Part shown: piece by piece, positions 1 to 8,116 of the stretch
How the letters are laid out: each line of letters opens with the position of its first letter
Position numbering within the stretch: position 1 is the first letter of the stretch
From: Streptomyces sp. NRRL B-24484
GTDB lineage: Bacteria; Actinomycetota; Actinomycetes; Streptomycetales; Streptomycetaceae
Direction: 5' to 3'
NCBI RefSeq assembly: GCF_000717715.1
Contig: NZ_JOAI01000003.1
Span: forward strand, 62,001 to 126,000
Length of the DNA: 64,000 nt
Translations under genes and position numbers: made by a program
The notes under the pieces: model-generated
Told to the model about the DNA's origin: nothing
Database searches by the model: none
The model's input: only the letters and a program-made list of their open reading frames with translations

Positions 1-1114
1 GGACCTGGTAGGCCGAGCCGTACAGCGCCGGGCGCGGGTTGTCGCTCATCCCGCCGTCGACGGCGGCGTAGCACCGGCCGTCGGCGGTGCGCTTCACCGA
101 CAGGACGCGGTAGACGGCGACCCCGGCCGGCCCGGCGATCGCCCGGCCGGGCTCGACGATCAGCCGGGGCACCGAGAGGCCGTGCGCGGCGCAGCGCTCG
201 GCGAGCCGGCGCCCGACCGCGAGGGCGAAGCGGGCGGGCTCCAGTTCGCCGTCCCCGGGCAGGTAGCGGATGCCGTGCCCGCCGCCGAGGTCGAGCTCGG
301 GGAGTTCGCGGCCGTGGCGGTCGCGGACCACCGCCAGCAGCGCGACCAGCCGGTCCACGGCGGCGAGGTAGGGCCCGGTGCCGGTGATCTGCGAGCCGAG
401 GTGGCAGTGCAGTCCGGCGAGGTCGAGACCGGGTCGGCCGAGGACGCGGGCGACCGCCTCCTCGGCGTCCCCGCCGGCGATCCGGAAGCCGAACTTCTGC
501 CCGTCGGTGCCAGTCCGGACGGCGCGATGGTGCCCGGCGGCGATGCCGGGGACCACCCGGACGAGGACGCGCTGCGGGGTGTCCGCGTCGGCCAGGGCGG
601 CGAGCCGGGGGATCTCGGAGAGGCCGTCGACGACGATCCGGCCGACCCGCAGCCGCCGGGCGAGCCGCAGCTCCTCCGGGCTCTTGGCGTTGCCGTGCAG
701 CAGGATGCGCTGCGCCGGGAAGCCCGCGGCGGCGGCGAGTCGCAGTTCGCCGGCCGAGCAGACGTCCAGCCCGAGGCCCTCCTCGGCGATCCAGTCGGCC
801 ATGGCACTGCACAGGAAGGCCTTGGCGGCGTAGTGCACCTGCGCCTGCGGGAGGGCACGGCGCCATGCGCGGGCGCGCCGTCGGACTTCGGCCTCGTCCA
901 GGACGTAGAGCGGGGTGCCGAAACGGTCGGCGGCCTCCGCGAGGCCGACGCCGCCGATCAGCAGGTCGCCGTCGGGTCCGGGGCGGGCGGACTCGGGCCA
1001 GGGGCTGCCGAGCGGCCGGGGGCCGACCGGGGCGGCGGCCGGCCGGGGGTCCGCGGGCGGACGGTGACCCGCGGGCGGACGGCCGGTGGGCGGGTGGGCG
1101 GAGAGCGTGGTCAT
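1..1114 (-). CDS. Diaminopimelate decarboxylase-type (fold III) PLP enzyme, C-terminus beyond window
   Basis: Pyridoxal-phosphate amino-acid decarboxylase of the alanine-racemase fold. The PLP lysine lies in HYAAKAF, followed by the barrel motifs HCHLGSQ, DLGGGHG and EPGR, all typical of LysA-type diaminopimelate decarboxylases. The reading continues off the left edge, so the C-terminal domain with the substrate-contacting cysteine motif is not visible. The ATG at 1114 overlaps the stop of the upstream 106-aa gene as ATGA, and AGGAG lies 10 bases before it, so the start is well supported and translation is probably coupled. The N-terminus is Pro/Arg/Gly-rich for about 40 residues. Being last in an operon of small uncharacterised genes, and not beside other lysine genes, it looks like a paralogue with a specialised substrate rather than the housekeeping LysA; this is inference. 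Confidence 0.85.
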   Translation of the reverse strand, partial: MTTLSAHPPTGRPPAGHRPPADPRPAAAPVGPRPLGSPWPESARPGPDGDLLIGGVGLAEAADRFGTPLYVLDEAEVRRRARAWRRALPQAQVHYAAKAFLCSAMADWIAEEGLGLDVCSAGELRLAAAAGFPAQRILLHGNAKSPEELRLARRLRVGRIVVDGLSEIPRLAALADADTPQRVLVRVVPGIAAGHHRAVRTGTDGQKFGFRIAGGDAEEAVARVLGRPGLDLAGLHCHLGSQITGTGPYLAAVDRLVALLAVVRDRHGRELPELDLGGGHGIRYLPGDGELEPARFALAVGRRLAERCAAHGLSVPRLIVEPGRAIAGPAGVAVYRVLSVKRTADGRCYAAVDGGMSDNPRPALYGSAYQV

Positions 1115-1431
1115 GGCGCGGTGCTCCTGGTTCGGAGGGGCGGGGACAGCGGGGACGGCGGGGACGGCGGGGCGGCGGGGACGGGTGCCGGGGCGACGGC
1201 GCGGAGCACCGGCTCGACCCGGATGCGGGTGGCACCGGCCCGGCGCAGCTCCGCGACGACGGCGTGCAGTTCACCGGGCCCGGTGCAGGCGAGGAGGAGT
1301 TCGAGGTCGGCCTCGTCGGCAAGGGCCGGGCCGGGCCGTACGGCGGGGCAGCGCGCCGCCAGGTGGTCGAAGTCGAGGGGCGCGGGGCCGTGGCAGAGCC
1401 GGACGACGGCGCGCAGCGGACGGGGTGTCAC
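1111..1431 (-). CDS. Small hypothetical protein, coupled upstream of the PLP decarboxylase
   Basis: A 106-residue protein with a GTG start overlapping the stop of the preceding 132-aa gene (GTGA) and a stop overlapping the decarboxylase start (ATGA). The first 70 residues look globular, with a repeated pattern of LRAVVRL, DLELLLAC and GATRIRVEPV. The tail is rich in proline, serine and alanine. I recognise no family. Its spacing and end-to-end coupling indicate co-expression with its neighbours, perhaps as an accessory or small subunit of the decarboxylase. That role is inference from position only. Confidence 0.6.
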   Translation of the reverse strand: MTPRPLRAVVRLCHGPAPLDFDHLAARCPAVRPGPALADEADLELLLACTGPGELHAVVAELRRAGATRIRVEPVLRAVAPAPVPAAPPSPPSPLSPPLRTRSTAP

Positions 1432-1826
1432 CGCCGGTGTACCAGCGGCCGTTCGGCGCCGGACAGACTTGGGAGCGCGGCGACCGCGGGGAGGCGGGTG
1501 CCGCCGGCGCGGGGTGCGACCAGTCCAGGGTCGAGGACGAGCCGGTCGATACCGAGCGGGGCGGTGAGTCCGCGCAGGGTGGGCTCGGTGAGCTCGGCCA
1601 CCTCATGGTCGGGGCCGAGCAGGGCGTGCAGGGCGGCGGCGGTGCTGAAGGCGACGGCGCAGCGGCTGCCGTCGCGGAGCCGGAACAACCGGAGCACCTG
1701 CACCGGGCCGGTGGTCCGGACGGGCACGAAGCGGAGCGCCCGGGCCCCGGGCCGGCCGGATTCTTCGGGCTCTTCGGGTTCTTCGGGGTCGTCGGGCTCT
1801 TCGGGCGCGGTGTGATCGGTGGTCAT
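1428..1826 (-). CDS. Small SseB/SAV_915-like conserved actinobacterial protein
   Basis: A 132-residue protein: an acidic N-terminus of repeated E/P/D residues (about 1-25), then a compact domain with LRFVPVRTTG, AVAFSTAAALHALLG and DRLVLDPGL. This order resembles the small SseB-like proteins annotated in Streptomyces as the SAV_915 family; the resemblance is from memory and the biochemical role of such proteins is not known to me. GAGGA lies about 7 bases before the ATG. Its stop overlaps the next start by 4 bases. It is the second gene of the operon that ends in the PLP decarboxylase. Confidence 0.6.
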   Translation of the reverse strand: MTTDHTAPEEPDDPEEPEEPEESGRPGARALRFVPVRTTGPVQVLRLFRLRDGSRCAVAFSTAAALHALLGPDHEVAELTEPTLRGLTAPLGIDRLVLDPGLVAPRAGGTRLPAVAALPSLSGAERPLVHRR

Positions 1827-1871
1827 CGCGTGTCCTCGGGTCGCCTGGTCGGGACGGTCGGTGAGGTGCCG

Positions 1872-2054
1872 TCAGTCGAGGTACTGCAGCGCGGTCCGGC
1901 AGGTGCCGGTGGTGCGGGCGCGGTCGGCGCCGCGCTCCTCCCTCTCGTCGGCCGCGGCAGTGGCGCGGGGCAGGGGGCGCGGGACCGCCCCGTCGGCCGG
2001 GCGGGGACCGCGGTCCGGCGCGGGGGTGGCGGTGAGGGGCAGGTGGTCCGTCAT
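1872..2054 (-). CDS. 60-residue peptide, first gene of the decarboxylase operon
   Basis: Short reading frame with a good ribosome site (GGAAGGAA about 9 bases before the ATG), G/C-rich third positions, and only 45 bases before the next gene. The N-terminal half is rich in Pro, Asp, Arg and Ala. The C-terminus carries a single cysteine and ends TCRTALQYLD. No signal peptide or membrane segment. A small peptide leading an operon with a PLP decarboxylase could be a precursor peptide, a carrier or a leader; none of these is demonstrated. It could also be a chance frame, but ribosome site and spacing argue for a gene. Confidence 0.45.
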   Translation of the reverse strand: MTDHLPLTATPAPDRGPRPADGAVPRPLPRATAAADEREERGADRARTTGTCRTALQYLD

Positions 2055-2281
2055 GACGGGGCGCTTCCTTCCGGTGGCCGTACGGGCGACCGGTCGTCCG
2101 GGCCCGCACCACCAGTGGATTCCCTCCACCCGTCGACGGCACCGCTTCTTGACGCACGGTCTACGCGAACCGGCCCCGCATTGACGCGATCCTGACGCCC
2201 CGGCACCCGCAGCACGCCCCGCACGGACAGCCCCGCACCCGCAACACATCCCCGGCCCCAGCCGGCCCCGCGCCTCGCCCG
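2055..2281. other. Intergenic region, 227 bases
   Basis: Between the start of the decarboxylase operon and the stop of the Ser/Thr kinase gene, both on the minus strand. It presumably holds the operon promoter and the kinase terminator, but I see no convincing -35/-10 pair and no stem with a U-tract. Nothing else is supported. Confidence 0.3.
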
Positions 2282-5083
2282 TCAGCCGAGGGTGCGGCGG
2301 AGCCGGCCGGACAGCCGGCGCCAGAGGGCCGTCCCGAGGTGGCTCGTCTCCAGGCGGTCGGCCTCCCGGGCGGCCTGCTCGTTGCCGCTCTCGGCGGCCC
2401 AGCGGTACCAGTCGATGGCCTCCCGGACGTCGCCGCGGGCCTCGCAGGCCCGGGCGCCGTCCACGATGGCGGCGGTGTTCCCGGCCTGGCCGGCCCGCCG
2501 GAGCCAGTCCAGCGCGGTGCGGAGGTCGCCGGGGCCGTCCGCCTCCAGATGGGACCGCGCCACCTCCCGCATCGCCTTGGTGCTGCCCGCCAGGGCGGAC
2601 CGGCGTTGCCACTTCGCGCCGTTGGTGGTGTCGAGCTCGGTCATCATCCGGAGCGCCCTGGGGTCACCGCCGTCGGCCAGGTCGCGGTACCGCTTGACGG
2701 CACGCCGGCGCAGTCGCCGGCGTTCCTCGACGTCGTCGGTCCGGTCGCACAGCTTCAGGCAGAGCCGGGCGATCTCGCGCTTGGCCTCCTTGTCGCCCAG
2801 CGCCTCGGCCTGGGTGTAGCAGTGGACGGCGTCCTCCAGCCGACCGTTCCGCTCGTGCTCCGCGGCCTCGGCGTGCGCGGCGGCCCGGACGTCCGCGGCC
2901 GGCGGGGCAGCCGCCTTCGGCGCGGCCCCGGGCGCGGCGTCGGTCTTCGGTGCGGCCGCGGCCTTCTTCCCGGCGGTCGGCTGTGCGGCCGCGGCCTTCG
3001 GCGGTGTGGTCTTCGGCGCGGACTTCCCGGTGGCCTTCCCGGCGGGACTCCCCGCTGCGGGCGCGGTGGCGGCTCGCAGGCGTTCGGCCTGCCGGGCCGC
3101 TCCGGAGTGTCCCTTGGCGGCGGCCCGCTCGTACCACTCGACGGCCCGGACCCGTTGGCCGGACTCCTCCAGCAGGGCGGCCGCCTCGACCATCGACGGG
3201 AGGTGGTCCCGCTCGCCGGCCCGCCGGAGGTGGTCGAGCGCCTCGGCCGTCCGGCCCTCCTCCCGCAGGCGGCGGCCGAGGACGTGCAGCGCCTCGGTGT
3301 TGCCGGCCGCAGCGGCCAGGCCGTACCAGTGAGCCGACTCGCCCTGCCGCTGCGGGTCCTTGCCGAGGAGCTGGGCGGTCAGCAGCATGCCGTGCGCGTG
3401 GTCGGCCTCGGCCGCGCGCCGGTACCAGACCAGGGCGTCCTGGAGCCGCTTCTCCTTGTGGTACCAGGTGCCCAGCGCCAGCATGGCGTTGCCGTCGCCG
3501 TCCAGCGCGGCGTCCCGGTGCTGGCGCAGCACCGCCTGTTCCCCGGGCGACAGCACCGTCCGGGTGGCGGCGGCCCTCACCCGCAGCACGGCGTCCGCCG
3601 CCTTGGCGTGGTTGTGCGCGGCGGCCCGTTCGAACCACTTCAGTGCGTCGGGCAGCCCGCCGGGCTCCTGCTCCAGCAGTTCGCCGAGCCTCATCGTGGC
3701 GTGCAGGTCGCCGGCCTCGGCGGCCTGGCGGTAGAGGGCCATCACCTTGGGCCGGTGGTGGGGCAGGTGCTGTTCGATGAGGAGGGCGGCCTCCCGGGCA
3801 CCGGTGGGGTTCCGGCCCGCGGCGGACCGCCGGAACCAGCCCAGCGCCCCTTCGAGGTCGCCGGCCTGTTTGAGGGAGGCGGCCAGTCTCCGCATCGCCT
3901 CGGTGTCGCCGGCCTCGGCGTCCGCCAGGAACTTCGCCCCGGGCGTCCCGGGCCGCTTCACCGCGCGCGCGGGCACCGGGGCCTTCGCTGCCGCCGCCTG
4001 GCCGGTGGGCGGCAGGGTGGTCGACTCCTCCCCCGGTCCGCGGGACGGCGCGGGGGCGAGGCTCCGCTCCCGCAGGGCCCGCGCACCCGCCGCCGGCGGA
4101 CCGTCGGCCGTCGGCGCGGGCGGGGCCGTCGGCGTGACCGGGCCCGACCGCCCCGACCACGGCGGTCCGCTGCGCATCGGTTCGGCCAGGTCGAGGGCGA
4201 TCGCCGACCGTTCGTCGACGGCCACCCGCAGCGCCGGCGGCAGCCACTCCCGGCCCCGCTGCTGCCCGTCCGCGGGGAGCAGCCGGGCGAACTCCGCCGG
4301 GTCCGGCCGGTTCTGCGGCCGGGGCTCCAGGCAGGGCCGGACGATCCGCTCCAGCGCCGGCGGCATGCCGTCGAGCTGCGGGGTGCCGTGCAGGATGTTC
4401 GCGCCGATCTGCGCGGCCGAACCCGGCCCGAAGGGGTGCCGGGCGAGGGCGGTGTAGGCGAGGACGAGGCCGAGCGCGAACATGTCGCTGGCCGGGCCGA
4501 CGCGTTCGTCGCGGAGCTGCTCGGGCGAGGCGAAGGTGGTGGTGCGCAGCGCGACGCCGGTGGCGGTCAGCGTGCCGCCGTGGGTCGGGGCGAGGTGGCG
4601 GGCGATGCCGAAGTCGATGACGGCGGGGCCGGTGCCGGCGAGCAGGACGTTGGCCAGTTTGAGGTCGCGGTGCACCAGGCCGGAGGCGTGGATGCTGCGG
4701 AGGGCGTCGGCGAGCCCGGTGGCCAGCACCCGCCAGGTCCGCTGCGGCAGTGGGGCACCGTGGCGTTCGAGGGCGTCGGCGAGGTCGATGCCGGGGATGT
4801 AGCGGGCGGCGAACCAGGGTTCGGGGGCGCGGGTGTCGGCGTCGACGACCTCGGCGGTGTACTCGGAACCGACCGCGCGGGCGGCCTGCACCTCCCTGGC
4901 GAACCGGGTCCGGAACCGTTCCGGGGCCTCGGCGAGCCGGTCGGGCCGGACGGTCTTGAGGGCGACGGCGCGGCCGTACTCGGTCCGGGCGAAGTAGACG
5001 TTCCCCCAGCCGCCGCGGCCGAGCAGCGCGAACAGCCGGTAGGGACCGATCAGTTCGGGATCGTCCTCCCGCAGGTGCTCCAC
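2282..5083 (-). CDS. Ser/Thr protein kinase with Sel1-like repeats
   Basis: 933 residues from the GTG at 5083, which follows GGAGGGAGG. Residues about 14-270 form a Hanks-type kinase: glycine loop GRGGWG (22-27), ATP lysine K43, catalytic HRD 138-140 with LKLAN, and DFG 157-159. A proline-rich linker follows, with no transmembrane helix, so the protein is probably cytosolic. The C-terminal part is a series of Sel1/TPR-type repeats (AEAGD.EAMRRLA...GDLEGALGWFRRSA), split around residues 670-735 by a low-complexity Ala/Lys/Pro linker. Sel1 repeats usually scaffold protein complexes. It lies 62 bases downstream of an FHA-domain nuclease on the same strand; FHA domains bind phosphothreonine, so the pair likely acts together. 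Confidence 0.9.
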   Translation of the reverse strand: MEHLREDDPELIGPYRLFALLGRGGWGNVYFARTEYGRAVALKTVRPDRLAEAPERFRTRFAREVQAARAVGSEYTAEVVDADTRAPEPWFAARYIPGIDLADALERHGAPLPQRTWRVLATGLADALRSIHASGLVHRDLKLANVLLAGTGPAVIDFGIARHLAPTHGGTLTATGVALRTTTFASPEQLRDERVGPASDMFALGLVLAYTALARHPFGPGSAAQIGANILHGTPQLDGMPPALERIVRPCLEPRPQNRPDPAEFARLLPADGQQRGREWLPPALRVAVDERSAIALDLAEPMRSGPPWSGRSGPVTPTAPPAPTADGPPAAGARALRERSLAPAPSRGPGEESTTLPPTGQAAAAKAPVPARAVKRPGTPGAKFLADAEAGDTEAMRRLAASLKQAGDLEGALGWFRRSAAGRNPTGAREAALLIEQHLPHHRPKVMALYRQAAEAGDLHATMRLGELLEQEPGGLPDALKWFERAAAHNHAKAADAVLRVRAAATRTVLSPGEQAVLRQHRDAALDGDGNAMLALGTWYHKEKRLQDALVWYRRAAEADHAHGMLLTAQLLGKDPQRQGESAHWYGLAAAAGNTEALHVLGRRLREEGRTAEALDHLRRAGERDHLPSMVEAAALLEESGQRVRAVEWYERAAAKGHSGAARQAERLRAATAPAAGSPAGKATGKSAPKTTPPKAAAAQPTAGKKAAAAPKTDAAPGAAPKAAAPPAADVRAAAHAEAAEHERNGRLEDAVHCYTQAEALGDKEAKREIARLCLKLCDRTDDVEERRRLRRRAVKRYRDLADGGDPRALRMMTELDTTNGAKWQRRSALAGSTKAMREVARSHLEADGPGDLRTALDWLRRAGQAGNTAAIVDGARACEARGDVREAIDWYRWAAESGNEQAAREADRLETSHLGTALWRRLSGRLRRTLG

Positions 5084-5145
5084 TCGCCCCCCTCCCTCCG
5101 CCGCGCCCGTACCCCGCCCCGGCCCGCGGAGCCGGTCCGCCGTCC

Positions 5146-6330
5146 TCAGTCCGTCCGGGTCAGTTCCTCGTCGTGCCGCGAGCGTCTGGGCGGTCTGGCC
5201 CGGACGCCCTCGGCGCGTTCGCCCGGCCAGCGCTGTCCGCTGCGGCGGAGGACGATGCCGGGCACCAGCTCGATCTCGTCCTCCGGGCCGAACGTGCCGT
5301 ACCGGCCGGGGCCGGCCGCCCCGGCGGGCAGCTCGTCGCGGTGCGGCAGCGGCCGCCAGGGCGAGGCGGCGCCGCCGGGCCGCAGCGTGCGGATCCGGCT
5401 GCGGCCCTTGCTGGTGTCCAGGACGCGCAGGGTTCTGCGGTGGGCGACGATCACCAGGTGGTACCGGCTGACGGCCAGTCGGCGCCGCTCGGCGAGCACG
5501 CCGGGGTCGATCCGGGCGAGGTGGCCGCGGCCGAGGGCGAATTCCCGGCCCTCCTCCTCGGCGAGGTTCTCCCAGGCCTGGCACTCCCCGTCGACGAGGA
5601 TCTTGAGCTGGAGGCGGGGGCGCCGGGGGCCGGCGTCGGCGAGCAGGGTGCCGTGGCCGCGGCAGACGACCTTGCCGCTGCGGATCGCCGGGGCCGGGTT
5701 GCACGCCTGCCGGGGGCAGCGCCAGGAGCGTTCGAGGATGTCCGCGCGCGGACGGCCGCCGACCATCAGGTTGCGCGCCCTGAGGTCGTCGCGTTCGCCC
5801 TCGCGGGAGATCTCCCGGTCGGCGACGATCCGCATGGTCCGGCGGACCAGCCGGACGGCGCCGCCGCCGGGGCGCTCCGGCTTGAGGAAGTGGTCGCGGT
5901 CGCCCTGGATCCAGGGGTGCTCGCCGCGGTGACCGGTGAAGTTGTCGCTGCTGACGACCGGGGTGCCGAAGACCTTCGCATGGTCGAGGAGGTCCGGGTC
6001 GGCCTTGCCGATGGCGGCGATCAGGCCGGTGTCACGCCACTCGCGCAGCAGACCGGCCTCGCCCGGGTCGGGGAACTCGCCGTCGTGCCGGCGGTCGAAC
6101 AGGCTGTTGTCGGCGATCGCGTGGACGGTGACGTCCGGGTCGCCGCTGGTGCGGCAGAGGGCCGCGAGGACGAGCCGCAGGCGCTCCAGGGAGCGGCGGG
6201 TGCGGCCGCCGAGGGCGGTCTCGCGGACGATGTTGGAGAGGTCGATCAGGTAGTCGGCCCGGTCCGGTGCGCCCCGCAGGTGGCGCTCCATGCCGCGGAA
6301 GACCGCCAGGTCACTCGCCACGCCCGTCAC
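5146..6330 (-). CDS. NYN/PIN-like nuclease domain protein with zinc finger and FHA domain
   Basis: 394 residues. The N-terminal part (about 25-165) resembles NYN/PIN-like RNases: IDLSNIVRE (29-37) and a later acidic loop, VVSSDNF (125-131), at the places where these folds bind metal. Residues 205-227 hold a Cys/His cluster (CPRQAC...VCRGHG) that looks like a small zinc finger. The C-terminal part (about 255-345) has FHA hallmarks, GRGH (267-270) and SRYH (288-291). The GTG at 6330 gives the longest frame but has no clear ribosome site; ATG at 6291 or GTG at 6318 are alternatives. It heads a two-gene operon with the kinase. The nuclease assignment is motif-level only; the FHA call is firmer. 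Confidence 0.7.
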   Translation of the reverse strand: MTGVASDLAVFRGMERHLRGAPDRADYLIDLSNIVRETALGGRTRRSLERLRLVLAALCRTSGDPDVTVHAIADNSLFDRRHDGEFPDPGEAGLLREWRDTGLIAAIGKADPDLLDHAKVFGTPVVSSDNFTGHRGEHPWIQGDRDHFLKPERPGGGAVRLVRRTMRIVADREISREGERDDLRARNLMVGGRPRADILERSWRCPRQACNPAPAIRSGKVVCRGHGTLLADAGPRRPRLQLKILVDGECQAWENLAEEEGREFALGRGHLARIDPGVLAERRRLAVSRYHLVIVAHRRTLRVLDTSKGRSRIRTLRPGGAASPWRPLPHRDELPAGAAGPGRYGTFGPEDEIELVPGIVLRRSGQRWPGERAEGVRARPPRRSRHDEELTRTD

Positions 6331-6614
6331 CCCATGCAGCCGGCCCGCCCCGTACAGCAGTAGAGGCTAGCGATTCCCGCGGCCCGGCAGGCCGTTCTCC
6401 GGCAATTCGGGCGGGCGGACCCGCCGGGGTGCTAGGGCCGGCTCCCGGGAGCCCGACCGGGCCGGACGCGAGGACACCGGAGGTACGCGTTCCGCAGACC
6501 CCGACGACCTCCCGCCCGGGCGGCCGTCGGGGTCACCGTCGGGCGGCCGTCGGGGCCGCTGCCGGGCGGCCGTCGGGGCCACTGCCGGGCTGTCGTCCGG
6601 GCTGCGGACAGCCC
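6331..6614. other. Divergent intergenic region, upstream part
   Basis: About 280 bases between the FHA-nuclease gene (minus) and the paaK promoter. It is dominated by imperfect direct repeats of GGGCGGCCGTCGGGG type around 6540-6600 (three copies). No gene is supported. The repeats may be low-complexity drift. Confidence 0.4.
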
Positions 6615-6643
6615 TTGACATGCGGGTCCGCGGCTGGATTACT
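6615..6643 (+). promoter_or_regulatory. Probable promoter of paaK
   Basis: A perfect TTGACA -35 (6615-6620), 17-base spacer, and an ATTACT -10 candidate (6638-6643). The start of transcription would fall near 6650, just before the inverted repeat at 6656-6673. Confidence 0.55.
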
Positions 6644-6655
6644 GGGATTCCCGAC

Positions 6656-6673
6656 ACCGACCGAACGGTCGGT
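6656..6673 (+). promoter_or_regulatory. TetR-type operator (PaaR-like) in front of paaK
   Basis: Perfect 8-base inverted repeat ACCGACCG-AA-CGGTCGGT. This geometry is typical of TetR-family repressors; some PaaR regulators of phenylacetate genes use sites of this sort. It sits immediately downstream of the predicted promoter and about 20 bases before the start codon, so binding would block transcription. The regulator gene is not in this window. Confidence 0.65.
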
Positions 6674-6693
6674 GGGCATCGGCTGGAGGCGTG

Positions 6694-8043
6694 ATGAGCG
6701 GCAGCGGCACGGAGCACCACCGGAACGGGGCGCACCGCCTCGGCGAGCCGCTGCCCGCCGACCTGCGGGACTCCGGCGAGCTCCTCGACCGACGGGAGCT
6801 GGCCGGGCTCCAGCTCCGCCGCCTCCGGCAGACGCTGCGGCACGCGTACACGAACGTCGAGTTCTACCGGCGCTCCTTCGACACCGCCGGCGTCAGCCCC
6901 GAGGACTGCCGCACCCTGGCGGACCTGGCGCGCTTCCCGTTCACCACCAAGGCCGACCTGCGGGACAACTACCCGTTCGGGATGTTCGCCGTGCCGATGG
7001 CGGACGTCCGGCGGGTGCACGCCTCCAGCGGCACCACCGGCCGCCCCACCGTGGTCGGCTACACCGAGAACGACCTGTCGGTCTGGGCGGACGTGGTCGC
7101 CCGCTCGATCCGCGCGGCCGGCGGCCGCCCGGGCCACAAGGTGCACATCGCCTACGGCTACGGCTTGTTCACCGGCGGCCTCGGCGCGCACTACGGCGCC
7201 GAGCGGGCCGGCTGCACGGTGATCCCGGCGTCCGGCGGCATGACGGCCCGCCAGGTGCAGATCATCCGGGACTTCGAACCCGAGATCATCATGGTCACCC
7301 CCTCGTACATGCTCACCCTGCTCGACGAGTTCGAGCGGCAGGGCATCGACCCGCGCAGCACCTCGCTGCGGATCGGCATCTTCGGCGCAGAGCCGTGGAC
7401 GGAGGAGATGCGGCGCGAGATCGAGGAACGCCTCGACCTGCACGCGGTCGACATCTACGGGCTGTCCGAGGTGATCGGCCCCGGCGTCTCCGCCGAGTGC
7501 GTGGAGACCAAGGACGGTCTGCACGTGTGGGAGGACCACTTCTATCCCGAGGTGGTCGACCCGTTCTCGGACGAGAACCTGCCCGACGGCGAGAGCGGCG
7601 AACTGGTCTTCACCTCCCTCACCAAGGAGGCGATGCCGATCGTCCGCTACCGCACCCGCGACCTGACCCGGCTGCTGCCCGGCACCGCGCGCCCGGCGTT
7701 CCGCCGGATGGAGAAGGTCACCGGCCGCTCCGACGACATGATCATCCTGCGCGGGGTCAACGTCTTCCCGACCCAGATCGAGGAGATCGTGCTGCGCACC
7801 CCGGCCGTGGCGCCGCACTTCCAGCTGGAGCTGACCCGGCGCGGCCGGATGGACCACATGTCCGTCCGGGTGGAGTGCCGTCCGGACGCCACCCCCGAGC
7901 AGCGCGAGGCCGCGGCCGCCACCATCGCCGCGGGCGTCAAGGACGGTGTCGGCGTCACCGTCGCCGTGGAGATCGTGCCGCCGGACACCCTGGAGCGTTC
8001 GCTCGGCAAGCTCCGCCGCGTCGTCGACGCCCGCAACCGCTGA
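6694..8043 (+). CDS. paaK: Phenylacetate-CoA ligase
   Basis: 449 residues. Catalyses ATP-dependent activation of phenylacetate (or a related aryl acid) to its CoA thioester in the cytosol. The AMP-binding loop reads HASSGTTGRPT; IYGLSEVIGPG and YRTRDLT are the later adenylation motifs, and GRSDDMIILRGVNVFP is the PaaK-type hinge of the C-terminal domain. Length fits PaaK (about 430-450). GGAGG at 6685-6689 suits the ATG at 6694 better than the GTG at 6691. No other paa genes lie nearby, so the gene stands alone with its own promoter and TetR-type operator. Substrate may differ from phenylacetate; the fold and family are secure. Confidence 0.92.
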   Translation: MSGSGTEHHRNGAHRLGEPLPADLRDSGELLDRRELAGLQLRRLRQTLRHAYTNVEFYRRSFDTAGVSPEDCRTLADLARFPFTTKADLRDNYPFGMFAVPMADVRRVHASSGTTGRPTVVGYTENDLSVWADVVARSIRAAGGRPGHKVHIAYGYGLFTGGLGAHYGAERAGCTVIPASGGMTARQVQIIRDFEPEIIMVTPSYMLTLLDEFERQGIDPRSTSLRIGIFGAEPWTEEMRREIEERLDLHAVDIYGLSEVIGPGVSAECVETKDGLHVWEDHFYPEVVDPFSDENLPDGESGELVFTSLTKEAMPIVRYRTRDLTRLLPGTARPAFRRMEKVTGRSDDMIILRGVNVFPTQIEEIVLRTPAVAPHFQLELTRRGRMDHMSVRVECRPDATPEQREAAAATIAAGVKDGVGVTVAVEIVPPDTLERSLGKLRRVVDARNR

Positions 8044-8068
8044 CACCCGCACCCGGCGAACTCGGCGC

Positions 8069-8109
8069 CCTCCGCCCCGGACCGGCACACCGCCGGGCCG
8101 GGGCGGAGG
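8069..8109. terminator. Bidirectional hairpin between paaK and the MarR gene
   Basis: Perfect 12-base stem CCTCCGCCCCGG (8069-8080) / CCGGGGCGGAGG (8098-8109) with a 17-base loop, between two convergent genes. There is no U-tract, as is common for high-GC actinobacterial terminators. Confidence 0.6.
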
Positions 8110-8116
8110 CGCGCCG

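Noticed and set aside
2339..5932. A 1197-codon plus-strand frame opposite the Sel1 kinase
   Set aside because: No domain motifs, spans two real minus-strand genes and their intergenic gap.
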